From NCBI GenBank assembly GCA_038227045.1, contig JBBRQD010000089.1:1-22496 (forward strand): DNA of 22,496 bases, given 5' to 3'. The notes under the pieces are model-generated. The model was not told where the DNA came from and ran no database searches. It saw only the letters and a list, made by a program, of their open reading frames with translations. Shown here piece by piece: positions 13,956-20,888 of this stretch. The translations under genes were made by a program, and so were the position numbers. This DNA comes from JANXLS01 sp038227045 (lineage in GTDB: Bacteria > Planctomycetota > SZUA-567 > H5-PLA8). The first letter of the stretch is position 1. The number at the start of each line of letters is the position of its first letter.

Positions 13956-15425
13956 TCATTCTTCCTCGGGCAAAGGCACATCGTCGTTTTCAGTTTCCGG
14001 CGGCACGGTGACGGAAACTGACTGCGCATCTGCAACCGCCAAACCCAATTCACGCATCAGCGCGGATTCTTTGGCGCGCTGGCGCAGTTCGGATTCCCAG
14101 TCACGACCGCGTTTGGCATATTCTTCGGCCAGGGTGGTCGTGTGATTTTGGAGTCGCGTGGCCTGCGCCGTTGCTTCCTTTGCCGGGTCCACGTGCTCGT
14201 GGCCGTCCCAGAACCACTGGTGCGACCAATCCGCCGATCGGGTGCGCAAAGACTGCGGCAACAAACCTTCGACCAGAACGGCCTCCGCGATCCACGCCTC
14301 GAGAATCCGGTCCAGAATATTCGAACCAAGCGCCGTCTGTTCGACGCGGATTGCCTTGAAATAGACCTGATGATCCATGCGGCCGGAGGCGTAGTTGTAG
14401 TTGCTGGAATTCCCCGCGGCGATGTTGAAGGGCATGTTCAGGCAGCGGGCGATTTCGTTCAGGATTTCTTTTTTGAACTCTGCATACGTGCTCGCAGGCT
14501 GCTCGGCGTGGATCTGGCTCATTTTCCAGCCGCCGGGCATGGTCAAGAGCATGTTGCGTTCAAGCTCAATGGAATCCATCGGCTCGACGGAGTCGGCCTC
14601 GCCATTGGCCGGCGCGTCCGTGTAAAGAATTCCCGCGAAATAGGCGGCGGCTTTTGCCGCGTCCAACGTCGCCAGCGTGTAATCACGCAACATGGCAAAT
14701 AGCGGCAGCGCAGGCGTGAGTTCCGGGATACCGCGATGCTGTCCGGGCCGGTCGGTGCGGTAATAATGCAGAACCGATTTGGCCGGGACAGGATCGAAGT
14801 CCAGCGTGAAGCGCAAGTAAACGTCTCCGGGATGCTGCTTCAGGACGTGGTACACAACCGGATTGCCGTGATCGTCGAAGACAATCCCGTCAATGAACTG
14901 TGCTTGGTCTTTCGGAAACTTGAATATCGGCGTGGCGACCTGGTCGGCCTCGATCAATTTCAGATCCAGTTTGACCGGACAATCCAGCGCGGGATTGTTC
15001 GTCATGATCGCGAACGCTTCGCCGTCTTCCGCCTTCGCCATCCGCATGGTGCGAAGCTTTTCGGCCAGATTTACGGCCCGCGCCCAGCGGGAGAATTCCC
15101 GTTCCATAAGAACGTTTGACGCGCGGTCTGCCGAAAGCATCTGGAGCCGCGGACCGGTGCCGATGCAATCGTTGGCCAGAGTCAGAACAATGCCTCGAGC
15201 GTAAGAATTATTTGCGACCTCGTAGCGGGACCGGTTGCGCAAAATCCGGCGAATGCCTGGCGCATTAGAGGCGTTGGCGGAGAGGCCGTCTGCGTACACC
15301 CAATGCTTGCGGTTGTTGTCGCTGGTGAGCGCCGCATCGTAGCGCGCTCGGACGACACGAACACAAGGCAACGGGCGAGCGTGTTTGATCTCGCCGAAGA
15401 AAATTTGTTTTAGACGTGCCAACAT
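13956..15425 (-). CDS. Portal protein, lambda gpB family
   Basis: 489 residues from the ATG at 15425, which overlaps the upstream stop as TGATG and has GGAGCG 6 bases before it. Family blocks: RNRSRYEVANNSYARGIV and LANDCIGTGPRLQ near residue 65-95, then DYTLATLDAAKAAAYFAGI, LPGGWKMSQ-like text (LTMPGGWKMSQI), PFNIAAGNSSNYNYASGRMD and the C-terminal WSHQWFWDGHEHVDPAKEA. Portals of this family form the twelve-subunit ring at one capsid vertex through which terminase pumps DNA. The C-terminal tail is acidic (PLPEEE). Order small protein, portal, capsid is conserved in such phages. Confidence 0.92.
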   Translation of the reverse strand: MLARLKQIFFGEIKHARPLPCVRVVRARYDAALTSDNNRKHWVYADGLSANASNAPGIRRILRNRSRYEVANNSYARGIVLTLANDCIGTGPRLQMLSADRASNVLMEREFSRWARAVNLAEKLRTMRMAKAEDGEAFAIMTNNPALDCPVKLDLKLIEADQVATPIFKFPKDQAQFIDGIVFDDHGNPVVYHVLKQHPGDVYLRFTLDFDPVPAKSVLHYYRTDRPGQHRGIPELTPALPLFAMLRDYTLATLDAAKAAAYFAGILYTDAPANGEADSVEPMDSIELERNMLLTMPGGWKMSQIHAEQPASTYAEFKKEILNEIARCLNMPFNIAAGNSSNYNYASGRMDHQVYFKAIRVEQTALGSNILDRILEAWIAEAVLVEGLLPQSLRTRSADWSHQWFWDGHEHVDPAKEATAQATRLQNHTTTLAEEYAKRGRDWESELRQRAKESALMRELGLAVADAQSVSVTVPPETENDDVPLPEEE

Positions 15426-15622
15426 CAATTCGCTCCAGGCGGCACCAGTTTGGACATTCGCACACCCAGGCCCTTTGCCTTGGCGGCTTTCTTGGCGTTC
15501 AGGTAACGGTCAGCTTCGATCAGTTCGGGCAGTGCGTGCTGCTCGACTTCGCCCGAATCGCCCTTGGCTCGTTTCGGGCCTTGGGCGTTTTCGATGATGG
15601 TGTCTTTGAGCTCGTCCGACAT
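15425..15622 (-). CDS. Small portal-linked phage protein
   Basis: The frame is open to 15763, but the first third is Cys/Arg/Pro-rich and runs through a terminator hairpin, so I choose the ATG at 15622 (65 residues, MSDELKDTIIENAQGPKRA), with GGAG about 10 bases upstream. The core is SGEVEQHALPELIEADRYL then KGLGVRMSKLVPPGA. I know this pattern (EQ[HR]SL.xQIEADRYL...G.R..KL.PPG) from the small protein encoded directly before lambda-type portals, where the slot is occupied by gpW-like head completion or connector proteins. Exact function not proven. Confidence 0.7.
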   Translation of the reverse strand: MSDELKDTIIENAQGPKRAKGDSGEVEQHALPELIEADRYLNAKKAAKAKGLGVRMSKLVPPGAN

Positions 15623-15665
15623 CGAGTATCGATCTCCATTCGCCAACCAAACCAAAGGCTCAAGA

Positions 15666-15708
15666 CCAAAAAAGAAGCGCCGCGCAGGGGTGCAGCCCTG
15701 CACGGCGC
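15666..15708 (-). terminator. Rho-independent terminator upstream of the portal operon
   Basis: GCGCCG-C-GCAGGG (15677-15689) pairs with CCCTGC-A-CGGCGC (15696-15708) around a 6-base loop, with one mismatch. On the minus strand the stem is followed at once by TTCTTTTTT. It would end transcripts coming from the terminase/zinc-ribbon/nuclease genes, so the portal and later genes probably need their own promoter or antitermination. Confidence 0.75.
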
Positions 15709-15778
15709 ATTCATCTACTGGCCTCGCCAGCATTCGGGGATCAGCCGGTTGCTGGTGAGCCAATTGGTCTGGTTGTCT

Positions 15779-15809
15779 AAAGTGACTTTACCCGATCAAT
15801 ATTCACTTT
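15779..15809. promoter_or_regulatory. Inverted repeat AAAGTGA-N17-TCACTTT, candidate operator/promoter region
   Basis: Two perfect 7-base arms (15779-15785 and 15803-15809) are separated by 17 bases in the otherwise gene-free, AT-richer stretch between the nuclease gene and the portal operon. It lies upstream of the terminator, so a promoter here would read through or be attenuated by it. No convincing -35/-10 pair is visible. It could be a repressor or activator site. Confidence 0.35.
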
Positions 15810-15898
15810 GGAGGGGGATTCGTTATGGTAGGTGAAAGTCGTTACATCGCTGGAACATTGGCGCTTAGAAGTTCCATTTATGTAACTTATTTTTGTAC

Positions 15899-16396
15899 TC
15901 AGTCTTCTTCGTACTGCGCCATCTGCATGTCATACGTTAAATCTTTGACCCCCTCGAGCTGCCAAATGTTATCGTTCAAGTGGAGGATAAATCCGTTCAC
16001 ATGCGCGCGATGCGTCGCGTTTTGCAACACCACTGCATGAGGAACAAGACATGCACGTTTCACGGAATAGTCTGGTTCAAAGATTATCCCAACAAGAAAG
16101 TCAAAATGGTAATCGTCGAGGGCTCGGAAAGGACTTAATTGCCTCGAGGGATTGCGAGCACTCAAGTGGCGGCACTTTACCTCGTAACGCTTACCATCTT
16201 CGTCGTTCGCATCATAACCCTTTGTGGATTTGGATGCCAAACGCAACCCAAGGGTTTTGGCTGCCAATTGTTCAGCATAGTCCGCAACTGGATTATTTGC
16301 ACTACGAGTGACACGCCGTCGCTCTAATTCGGAGAGCACACGTCTGTAGAGCGAAAATAATTGGTTGGTCTTTAGTTCTTCAAGGTTTATGGGCAT
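15899..16396 (-). CDS. Putative PD-(D/E)XK-type nuclease
   Basis: 165 residues from ATG 16396; the longer frame to 16495 overlaps the zinc-ribbon gene in another phase. Visible pattern: ADYAEQLAAKTLGLRLA with Glu at 42, STKGYDANDEDGKRYEVKCR with Asp at 62 and E72-V-K74, then SRQLSPFRAL, FDFLVGIIF and the late strand CLVPHAVV. A Glu in the first helix, an Asp before a hairpin and E-x-K on the next strand are the catalytic layout of restriction-endonuclease-fold enzymes. I recall the same text in unnamed proteins linked to DNA (DUF6998-like). It is more AT-rich than its neighbours and sits between terminase and portal, so it looks like a later insertion: a homing-type, superinfection-exclusion or packaging nuclease. 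Confidence 0.5.
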   Translation of the reverse strand: MPINLEELKTNQLFSLYRRVLSELERRRVTRSANNPVADYAEQLAAKTLGLRLASKSTKGYDANDEDGKRYEVKCRHLSARNPSRQLSPFRALDDYHFDFLVGIIFEPDYSVKRACLVPHAVVLQNATHRAHVNGFILHLNDNIWQLEGVKDLTYDMQMAQYEED

Positions 16397-16418
16397 GTGC
16401 TTTCTCACGTAATTTTGA

Positions 16419-16592
16419 TCAAAGCAACTTTTCCTTCGTCGACAATCGGCGACCACAATGTCGGCATTCTTTTCGACGCAGAATACCTCCCTCACGCGGC
16501 CTCGTATAGATCACAAACAGATGTTTGCATCCGCACTTCGGACACTCCAGTCCGCGTTTCACTTCGTTTTCGTTCGGCACTTCCGTCACCAT
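16419..16592 (-). CDS. Short zinc-ribbon protein (NrdR-like)
   Basis: 57 residues (58 from an alternative ATG at 16595 that overlaps the terminase stop as ATGA). GGGAGG lies 5 bases before the 16592 ATG. Sequence core: CPKCGC, then FVIYTRPREGG, then RRKECRHCGRRLSTKE. The CPxCG...R[PR]..GG..RRRxECxxCGRRxTTxE layout is that of the zinc ribbon at the N-terminus of NrdR, but the ATP-cone that follows in NrdR is absent. Phages carry such free ribbons; a regulatory or DNA-binding role in packaging or late transcription is plausible. It is shorter than many ORF cut-offs and easily missed. Confidence 0.7.
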   Translation of the reverse strand: MVTEVPNENEVKRGLECPKCGCKHLFVIYTRPREGGILRRKECRHCGRRLSTKEKLL

Positions 16593-18856
16593 CATCGCCT
16601 CCCTTGTAATTCAGAAAGTTTGATGCGCTTGACCTGAGCAGTCAGTCTTCCATCCGTTCCCGGCAGCACCGCGCCCTGCATCGACGCCGCAACAGCACAC
16701 CCGACCAAGCAATCGAACCAGTGGTTGTCGAACCCTTCGGGCCGCAACTTCCATTCGTCCACCACGCGCCCGCGGCCTTCGGTCTTCACGCGGAACTCCG
16801 CAGTCAGGTGCTCAGCAAACAACCGATGCGCCTCGGCGTTGCGGCCGTAAAGCGAGAGACAGCCTTTGTCGCCCATTGGCACCGCGACGCGCGCGTGCAC
16901 AAACGTCTTCCAATAATTTGAATCGAAGATCGCGTGGCGGATCGCGCGCTTGCCCTGAACGTTTGGGATGCGCCAATTGTGCCCGACGCGGTCGCCACGT
17001 TTGCGTTTGTATTCCAAGAACGGAATCGACGAAGCGCCAACGAACCGCCCGTGGCTGGGAAGCAGTACAGCGGAATGCGCGCTCTGGCGGCAGAACTGAT
17101 ACACAACGTCGGTCGATGTTCCCCAATTGGCATCGATCATGCAGCGCTCGATTTTTAAATGCGCGCCGTCGTCGCGATGCCATTCGCGTTTCAGGTACTC
17201 ACCCGTCAACGATTCCAGGCCGGCATAGATCGCACCTTCCAGGCCGGCACCTTTGGCGACTGCTTGCAGGGTGCGCTGTGCCTCGCGGAGCGTAAAGTAC
17301 TGGCGTTTCTGATCGGGGAACGCCCCGTAGTCGATCACGTATCCGGTGAAATCGTCCTCCCAAGCCACGACGGCGTAGAACAGCAATTTCCCCTGCACGT
17401 CGATGAACATCGTCAGGTGATCGCAGCCGATAGGCACCTCGGCGTGTTTCATGCCGTTGAGTTTGCTTGCAATCTGATCAGCCGACAGCAGACCTTCGTC
17501 GGTGTTTTTCTCGACCAACGGTTCGTTCTGGTATTCAGCAAAAAACGCGGCTTCGTCCTGGAGCCGCAAATTCATCGCATGCTGTATGGCGCTCAATTCA
17601 TCGTGATTGAATCGTTCCGGCCACGCGATGATCGCGCCTTCGTCCATCGCCTCGCGGTTGGCCTGGTAGAACGCGGTCGCATCAGTAAGGCCGCGTTCGC
17701 TGCGCAGACTGTCGCCACGGACTTCGGAATACTTCGCCCAGAGCTTTTCATTGAATGGGAACCGATAGACCATCTTCGTCCGTTCGCCATTCCACTCCGG
17801 ATGCTTGTCGCGATCCAGAATGTTGTCGGCCATGTCGCCGGTGCGAATCACCGTGCAGGGCATGACGCCGGCAATCTTTTTTCCGGGCCCTGCCAGACCG
17901 AGCACCGCGCCGGCGAGAATCCGCTCGCGAGTGGCGCACTGCGAAAGACTGCGTGCGGATTCATCGGTCTGCGGATCGTCGAGAACGACCAGCGACGGGC
18001 GTGACGATTTTCCATCGGCGCGCTTGAACTTCATGCCACGGATGCGTCCGGTGATTCCGGCGACCTTGATGATCGCGCCGCCTGCTTTGGATTCTGCGAT
18101 GGTCGGCAGAACGATATCATTGGCCGTCCAACTGATGTGCGTTCGCTCGCCTTTGTAGAGCTGCCCGCCACAGCGGTTGGCGATTCCGTCCAGGCAGCGG
18201 ATCGGATGGCAGACCTCGGGGAAGTCCCCGTCCAGCAGGTCGTTACCATCGAGTTCTGTTTTGATGCTGTCGAGCATGTCCATCGCGTGCGATTCGTCGC
18301 TGCCGATCAGGCAGACAAATTCGCGGTGCCCGTACAGTACTGCCCAGAGACATGCGCACTCGGCAATCGTGGTCTTGCCGGAACCGCGCGGCATGGCCAG
18401 CGCGAACAGTCCGCCGTGAAGCACGGCCTGCTCAACTTTGCCGATAACTTTCAGATGGTCTGGCGACCACGCCAAATGAAACGTGAGTGGAAAGTACGCC
18501 TCACAGAAGAATCGGAAATTCATCGCCGCGCGCGCCTTCCGCGTCGGGTCAACGACAGCGGGCAACTCTCCAATGTCGCGGCCGGATTCGGCCTTCTCGC
18601 GGTTGCGCGCGGCGGCCGCTTCCTTCATCGCTTCGTAATCGGCGCGCGGATCGACGACGCGCCGGGGTGCGTCGCGCTGTTCAATCAGCCAGCCGATGTA
18701 GCGGAACAGGTTTACGCGCCGGCCATCGCCGATGCGGAACCCCGCCCGCATGCGGTGCCGGTACAACTGGCGCTCGTCGATCACCGTTCCCAGTGGCGTG
18801 CTGTTGAGCAGCCGCGCCAGGTCCGTGGGCTTCAGGTTCTTCGGATCAATTTGCAT
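16592..18856 (-). CDS. Terminase large subunit with an N-terminal DNA-binding-like domain
   Basis: 754 residues from ATG 18856, which overlaps the upstream gene by 11 bases (AGGGAAA before it). The ATPase has Walker A PRGSGKTT at about 156-163 and Walker B LVVLDDP at about 289-295. The nuclease domain (RNase H fold) shows a first Asp in MFIDVQGKL, a second acidic site in CMIDANWGTST and a last Asp in HWFDCLVG, as in GpA-like terminases. The enzyme cuts concatemeric DNA and pumps it into the prohead through the portal. The first 75 residues (LKPTDLARLLNSTPLG, then RQLYRHRMRAG and RRVNLFRYIGWLIEQ) share their pattern with the small protein encoded just upstream, suggesting a duplicated DNA-recognition domain. 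Confidence 0.92.
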   Translation of the reverse strand: MQIDPKNLKPTDLARLLNSTPLGTVIDERQLYRHRMRAGFRIGDGRRVNLFRYIGWLIEQRDAPRRVVDPRADYEAMKEAAAARNREKAESGRDIGELPAVVDPTRKARAAMNFRFFCEAYFPLTFHLAWSPDHLKVIGKVEQAVLHGGLFALAMPRGSGKTTIAECACLWAVLYGHREFVCLIGSDESHAMDMLDSIKTELDGNDLLDGDFPEVCHPIRCLDGIANRCGGQLYKGERTHISWTANDIVLPTIAESKAGGAIIKVAGITGRIRGMKFKRADGKSSRPSLVVLDDPQTDESARSLSQCATRERILAGAVLGLAGPGKKIAGVMPCTVIRTGDMADNILDRDKHPEWNGERTKMVYRFPFNEKLWAKYSEVRGDSLRSERGLTDATAFYQANREAMDEGAIIAWPERFNHDELSAIQHAMNLRLQDEAAFFAEYQNEPLVEKNTDEGLLSADQIASKLNGMKHAEVPIGCDHLTMFIDVQGKLLFYAVVAWEDDFTGYVIDYGAFPDQKRQYFTLREAQRTLQAVAKGAGLEGAIYAGLESLTGEYLKREWHRDDGAHLKIERCMIDANWGTSTDVVYQFCRQSAHSAVLLPSHGRFVGASSIPFLEYKRKRGDRVGHNWRIPNVQGKRAIRHAIFDSNYWKTFVHARVAVPMGDKGCLSLYGRNAEAHRLFAEHLTAEFRVKTEGRGRVVDEWKLRPEGFDNHWFDCLVGCAVAASMQGAVLPGTDGRLTAQVKRIKLSELQGRR

Positions 18857-19064
18857 TCGCCATTTCCCTGGCCAGCCACGCTGCATACGTGACGAGATTG
18901 ATCGTGCCATCCGCGTTTACGGTCGCGCCGGCGTCGATGTGTTTCTTTAGCGTTTCCGCTGGCACTGCCTTCCCGCACAGGCGCGAGAGCACTTTCGCGG
19001 CGTCGGGAATTGACAGTGCTGTGAGCTTTAGCCCAGTGTTCGCCTCGATGTTCGTCTCTGGCAT
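18846..19064 (-). CDS. Small terminase-like DNA-binding protein
   Basis: 72 residues with GGGAGAG 5 bases upstream of the ATG. IPDAAKVLSRLCGKAVPAETLKKHIDAG reads as a helix-turn-helix, followed by ATVNADGTINLVTYAAWLARE. The pattern (AA.VLS..CGK.V..ETLK..I..GAP.NADGTINLV.YAAWL) is one I recall from genes directly before the large terminase in PVC-type prophages. First gene of the late operon, overlapping the terminase gene by 11 bases. Probably the packaging-site recognition subunit, though it is much shorter than classical small terminases (about 150 residues), and the large subunit carries a similar domain. Confidence 0.65.
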   Translation of the reverse strand: MPETNIEANTGLKLTALSIPDAAKVLSRLCGKAVPAETLKKHIDAGATVNADGTINLVTYAAWLAREMANAN

Positions 19065-19149
19065 CGCTTTCTCTCCCAGCCTGCGGGCGGTGACGGTTAA
19101 TCAGCCACTGACAATTCGCGGCCGACATTTTTTTGACTGCACTCATGAG

Positions 19150-19180
19150 CCACGTTTGCCAACGTGCCTCATCAAATGAG
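19150..19180 (+). repeat. Direct repeat copy R1
   Basis: CCACGTTTGCCAACGTGCC followed by TCATCAAATGAG. Copies R2 and R3 share the GCCTCAT core and most of the bases before it. R1 and R3 agree at 19 of 23 positions. Confidence 0.5.
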
Positions 19181-19258
19181 TCGGTTCCGCGCCGTCTGCC
19201 TCGTCATCCGAGGAGGCGCCATCACCACCTCGAAGAGTGCTGCTTTAACGGTCTTCAA

Positions 19259-19284
19259 ATGGCGGTTAAGCCGCCATACTTTTT
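19259..19284 (+). terminator. Hairpin with T5 upstream of the amidoligase
   Basis: ATGGCGG (19259-19265), loop TTAAG, CCGCCAT (19271-19277), then AC and TTTTT on the plus strand. It could be a short terminator or leader attenuator about 200 bases ahead of the amidoligase start, or an operator. The arms resemble those of hairpins at 6340 and 22386. Confidence 0.4.
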
Positions 19285-19327
19285 CCACCCTGAACATCGC
19301 CTCGAATTTCCTGCCTGATTTCATTCG

Positions 19328-19358
19328 CCACTCTCGCCACGCCGCCTCATCAAATTAG
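19328..19358 (+). repeat. Direct repeat copy R2
   Basis: CCACTCTCGCCACGCCGCC followed by TCATCAAATTAG. It is the least similar copy over the first half (16 of 23 positions match R1), but 7 of 8 of the last bases (CAAATTAG against CAAATGAG) match R1. Confidence 0.45.
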
Positions 19359-19381
19359 CCCCGTTTGCGAAGTTGCCTCAT
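19359..19381 (+). repeat. Direct repeat copy R3
   Basis: CCCCGTTTGCGAAGTTGCC followed by TCAT; it begins exactly where R2 ends. It matches R1 over the first 23 bases but lacks the CAAATGAG part. Head-to-tail spacing with R2 is suggestive of iterons or operator sites. Confidence 0.45.
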
Positions 19382-19481
19382 GGTCTGCAATTCTGCGCAG
19401 ATCCACAGCGACCGGAGCAACACCTGCATGTCACCCAGCGCGCCGCGAATACGCGCGACGCCTACCTGGGAGGCAACGCAG

Positions 19482-20336
19482 ATGACCACCGCGAAAGACC
19501 TGACCTTCGGAGTTGAAATTGAAACCATCGCACCACTTAGCCTGACCGAAACCGACGGCCTGCGCATCGGAGCGCGCCGCCACGGAATTCAGGTGCCGTA
19601 CCTGCCACAAGGATGGACCGCCGAACGCGACGGTTCGATTCAGCCCGCGCCCGGATTCCAGGATTGCGAGATTGTCAGCCCGATATTGCGCGGACCCGAA
19701 GGCCTCGCGCAGGTCGCCGAAGTTCTGAAGACGCTCGAAGATAAAGCCCACAAAACCAACCCAAATTGTGGGGTTCACGTTCACATCGGATGGAGCCCCG
19801 ACCTGCCCAGCGACGCGCTGGCGCGCCTGATCACCATCGTCGCCTACGCAGAAAAAGGCCTGTACGCGATCACCGGAACGAAGAACCGCGAACGCGGACG
19901 ATTCTGCGGCGGGGTGCGCAAATACGGAGACCACAAACAGGCCAAGACCCGCCTGGATGGTGACCGCTTCCACGCGCTGAACCTGACCAACCTCGCCAAC
20001 GGATCGAAAAAGACGGTGGAGTTTCGGGTTTTCTCCGGCTCGACCAGCGCGGTGAAGGTGGTCGGCTGGGTCCAGGTTTGCCTCGGATTGGTTGAACGCG
20101 CGCTCAACGGAAAACGCTCCCCGACCTGGACGCCCAAACCGCTGACCGGCGGCTGGAAAAAAGGCGGCGACGGTCAGAGCGAAGCCGAACGCCTGATGGG
20201 CTACCTCGCCTGGGGCGAATGCTACGCGCGCATCCACGAAGGTCGCCAATACGGATGGATTTCGGACGCCATTCCGCAGGACGCGATCAAGACCGAGTTC
20301 CGCCGCCTCGCCCTCAAATACGACACGCAAGCCTAG
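19482..20336 (+). CDS. Amidoligase (glutamine-synthetase-like fold, Amidoligase_2 family)
   Basis: 284 residues. The ATG at 19482 is chosen because GGGAGG lies 9 bases before it and the family core begins at once; the open frame extends to 19365. Motifs in order: LTFGVEIETI (Glu12, Glu14, metal/ATP ligands), WTAERDGSI, EIVSPIL (Glu63), NCGVHVHIG (His99, His101), FHALNLTNL (about 163-171) and KTVEFRVFSGS (Glu180, Arg182). This is the pattern of the COOH-NH2 ligase superfamily related to glutamine synthetase, which uses ATP to join a carboxylate to an amine or ammonia. The substrate is unknown. A glutamine amidotransferase two genes downstream could supply ammonia. Comparative genomics has linked such ligases with amidotransferases in phages and suggested peptide or cell-wall modification. 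Confidence 0.85.
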   Translation: MTTAKDLTFGVEIETIAPLSLTETDGLRIGARRHGIQVPYLPQGWTAERDGSIQPAPGFQDCEIVSPILRGPEGLAQVAEVLKTLEDKAHKTNPNCGVHVHIGWSPDLPSDALARLITIVAYAEKGLYAITGTKNRERGRFCGGVRKYGDHKQAKTRLDGDRFHALNLTNLANGSKKTVEFRVFSGSTSAVKVVGWVQVCLGLVERALNGKRSPTWTPKPLTGGWKKGGDGQSEAERLMGYLAWGECYARIHEGRQYGWISDAIPQDAIKTEFRRLALKYDTQA

Positions 20337-20344
20337 CGGAGTGG

Positions 20345-20382
20345 GCGGGGGAACCCGCTTAACGCGCCTCGCATTGTGCGAG
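20345..20382 (+). other. Two tandem GC hairpins after the amidoligase
   Basis: GCGGG-GGAA-CCCGC (20345-20358, a GNRA-type loop) and CTCGCA-TTG-TGCGAG (20368-20382) lie between the amidoligase stop and the next ribosome site. No T run follows, so they are more likely mRNA stability or processing elements than terminators. Confidence 0.4.
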
Positions 20383-20420
20383 ACGGTCACAAGCCCGGAA
20401 CAACGAGAGGAGAAACAGAC

Positions 20421-20840
20421 ATGAGCCACACAATCAACACGCCGCCCCAAATTTTCAGCAGCGAGTGCATCGCCGCCGTGAAGGAATTCCGCCGCGCGAA
20501 ACCCTGGCGCGGGAACCTCGAGGAACGTCAGGACAAATTCACCGCGCTGCACAACCGGCTCTGCGCAGCATACGCGTTGAAGACGGAATTGCACTTCGCC
20601 GCCGACATCGACCCCATCGCGACCGAGGCCTTGAGCCGCTTCGACCTGCGCGACGACAACATCACGCTGCATTTCAAGCTGTCGGTGGTGACGTACTTCA
20701 CCGCCATCGGAACCGCGCGCGGATTCAACTACGACCAGGCCCTCAAATGGGCGGTCGAGCTCTACCGCAAAATGTTTCCGCTCAGCGCCGCGCGCCACAT
20801 CGAACGCAACGGCCTTCTGGTTCGCCGCCCGGGGCAATAG
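20421..20840 (+). CDS. Unknown protein between amidoligase and amidotransferase
   Basis: 139 residues from ATG 20421 (GAGAGGAG about 8 bases upstream; the open frame begins at 20376). Soluble, mostly helical, no signal peptide and no zinc motif. Notable stretches: SSECIAAVKEFRRAKPW, KFTALHNRLCAAYALKTEL, and FDLRDDNITLHFKLSVVTYFTAIG. The last is the best candidate for a conserved core. I do not recognise the family. Lying between the ligase and the ammonia-producing enzyme, it may be a subunit, a substrate carrier or the protein that is modified, but nothing in the sequence proves this. A strong hairpin spans its stop codon. Confidence 0.7.
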   Translation: MSHTINTPPQIFSSECIAAVKEFRRAKPWRGNLEERQDKFTALHNRLCAAYALKTELHFAADIDPIATEALSRFDLRDDNITLHFKLSVVTYFTAIGTARGFNYDQALKWAVELYRKMFPLSAARHIERNGLLVRRPGQ

Positions 20841-20846
20841 CCCCGG
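20829..20846 (+). other. Hairpin with the stop codon in its loop/stem edge
   Basis: CCGGGGC (20829-20835), loop AATA, GCCCCGG (20840-20846). The TAG stop (20838-20840) lies in the loop and first stem base. No T run follows. A similar stop-codon hairpin occurs at 22386-22408. Confidence 0.45.
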
Positions 20847-20888
20847 TTGTCTCCAACCCCCAAAAACCTCGCGAAGAAAGGACACACC

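Larger units (their letters stand above)
19065..19481. promoter_or_regulatory. Divergent control region between late and amidoligase operons
   Basis: About 415 bases without a convincing gene separate two divergently transcribed operons, so promoters for both directions should lie here. Inside are three imperfect direct repeats, a GC hairpin followed by T5, and a T8 run at 19129-19135. I cannot point to a clear -35/-10 pair on either strand; PVC promoters are poorly defined by eye. The plus-strand frame open from 19365 extends through this region but its first 39 codons are low in coding character. Confidence 0.55.

Noticed and set aside
13956..13990. Use of the first possible start for the capsid fusion (14053) and for other long frames
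   Set aside because: The added N-terminal residues overlap the portal coding sequence and lack coding character; the coupled start with a good ribosome site at 13954 is better. The same reasoning was used for the starts at 9045, 10893, 15622, 18856, 19482, 20889 and 22128.
15825..16040. A 71-codon Cys-rich plus-strand frame near the nuclease gene
   Set aside because: Most of it is antisense to the nuclease gene; no ribosome site and no family resemblance.
17159..18004. A 281-codon plus-strand frame
   Set aside because: Antisense to the terminase ATPase/nuclease; composition typical of a shadow.
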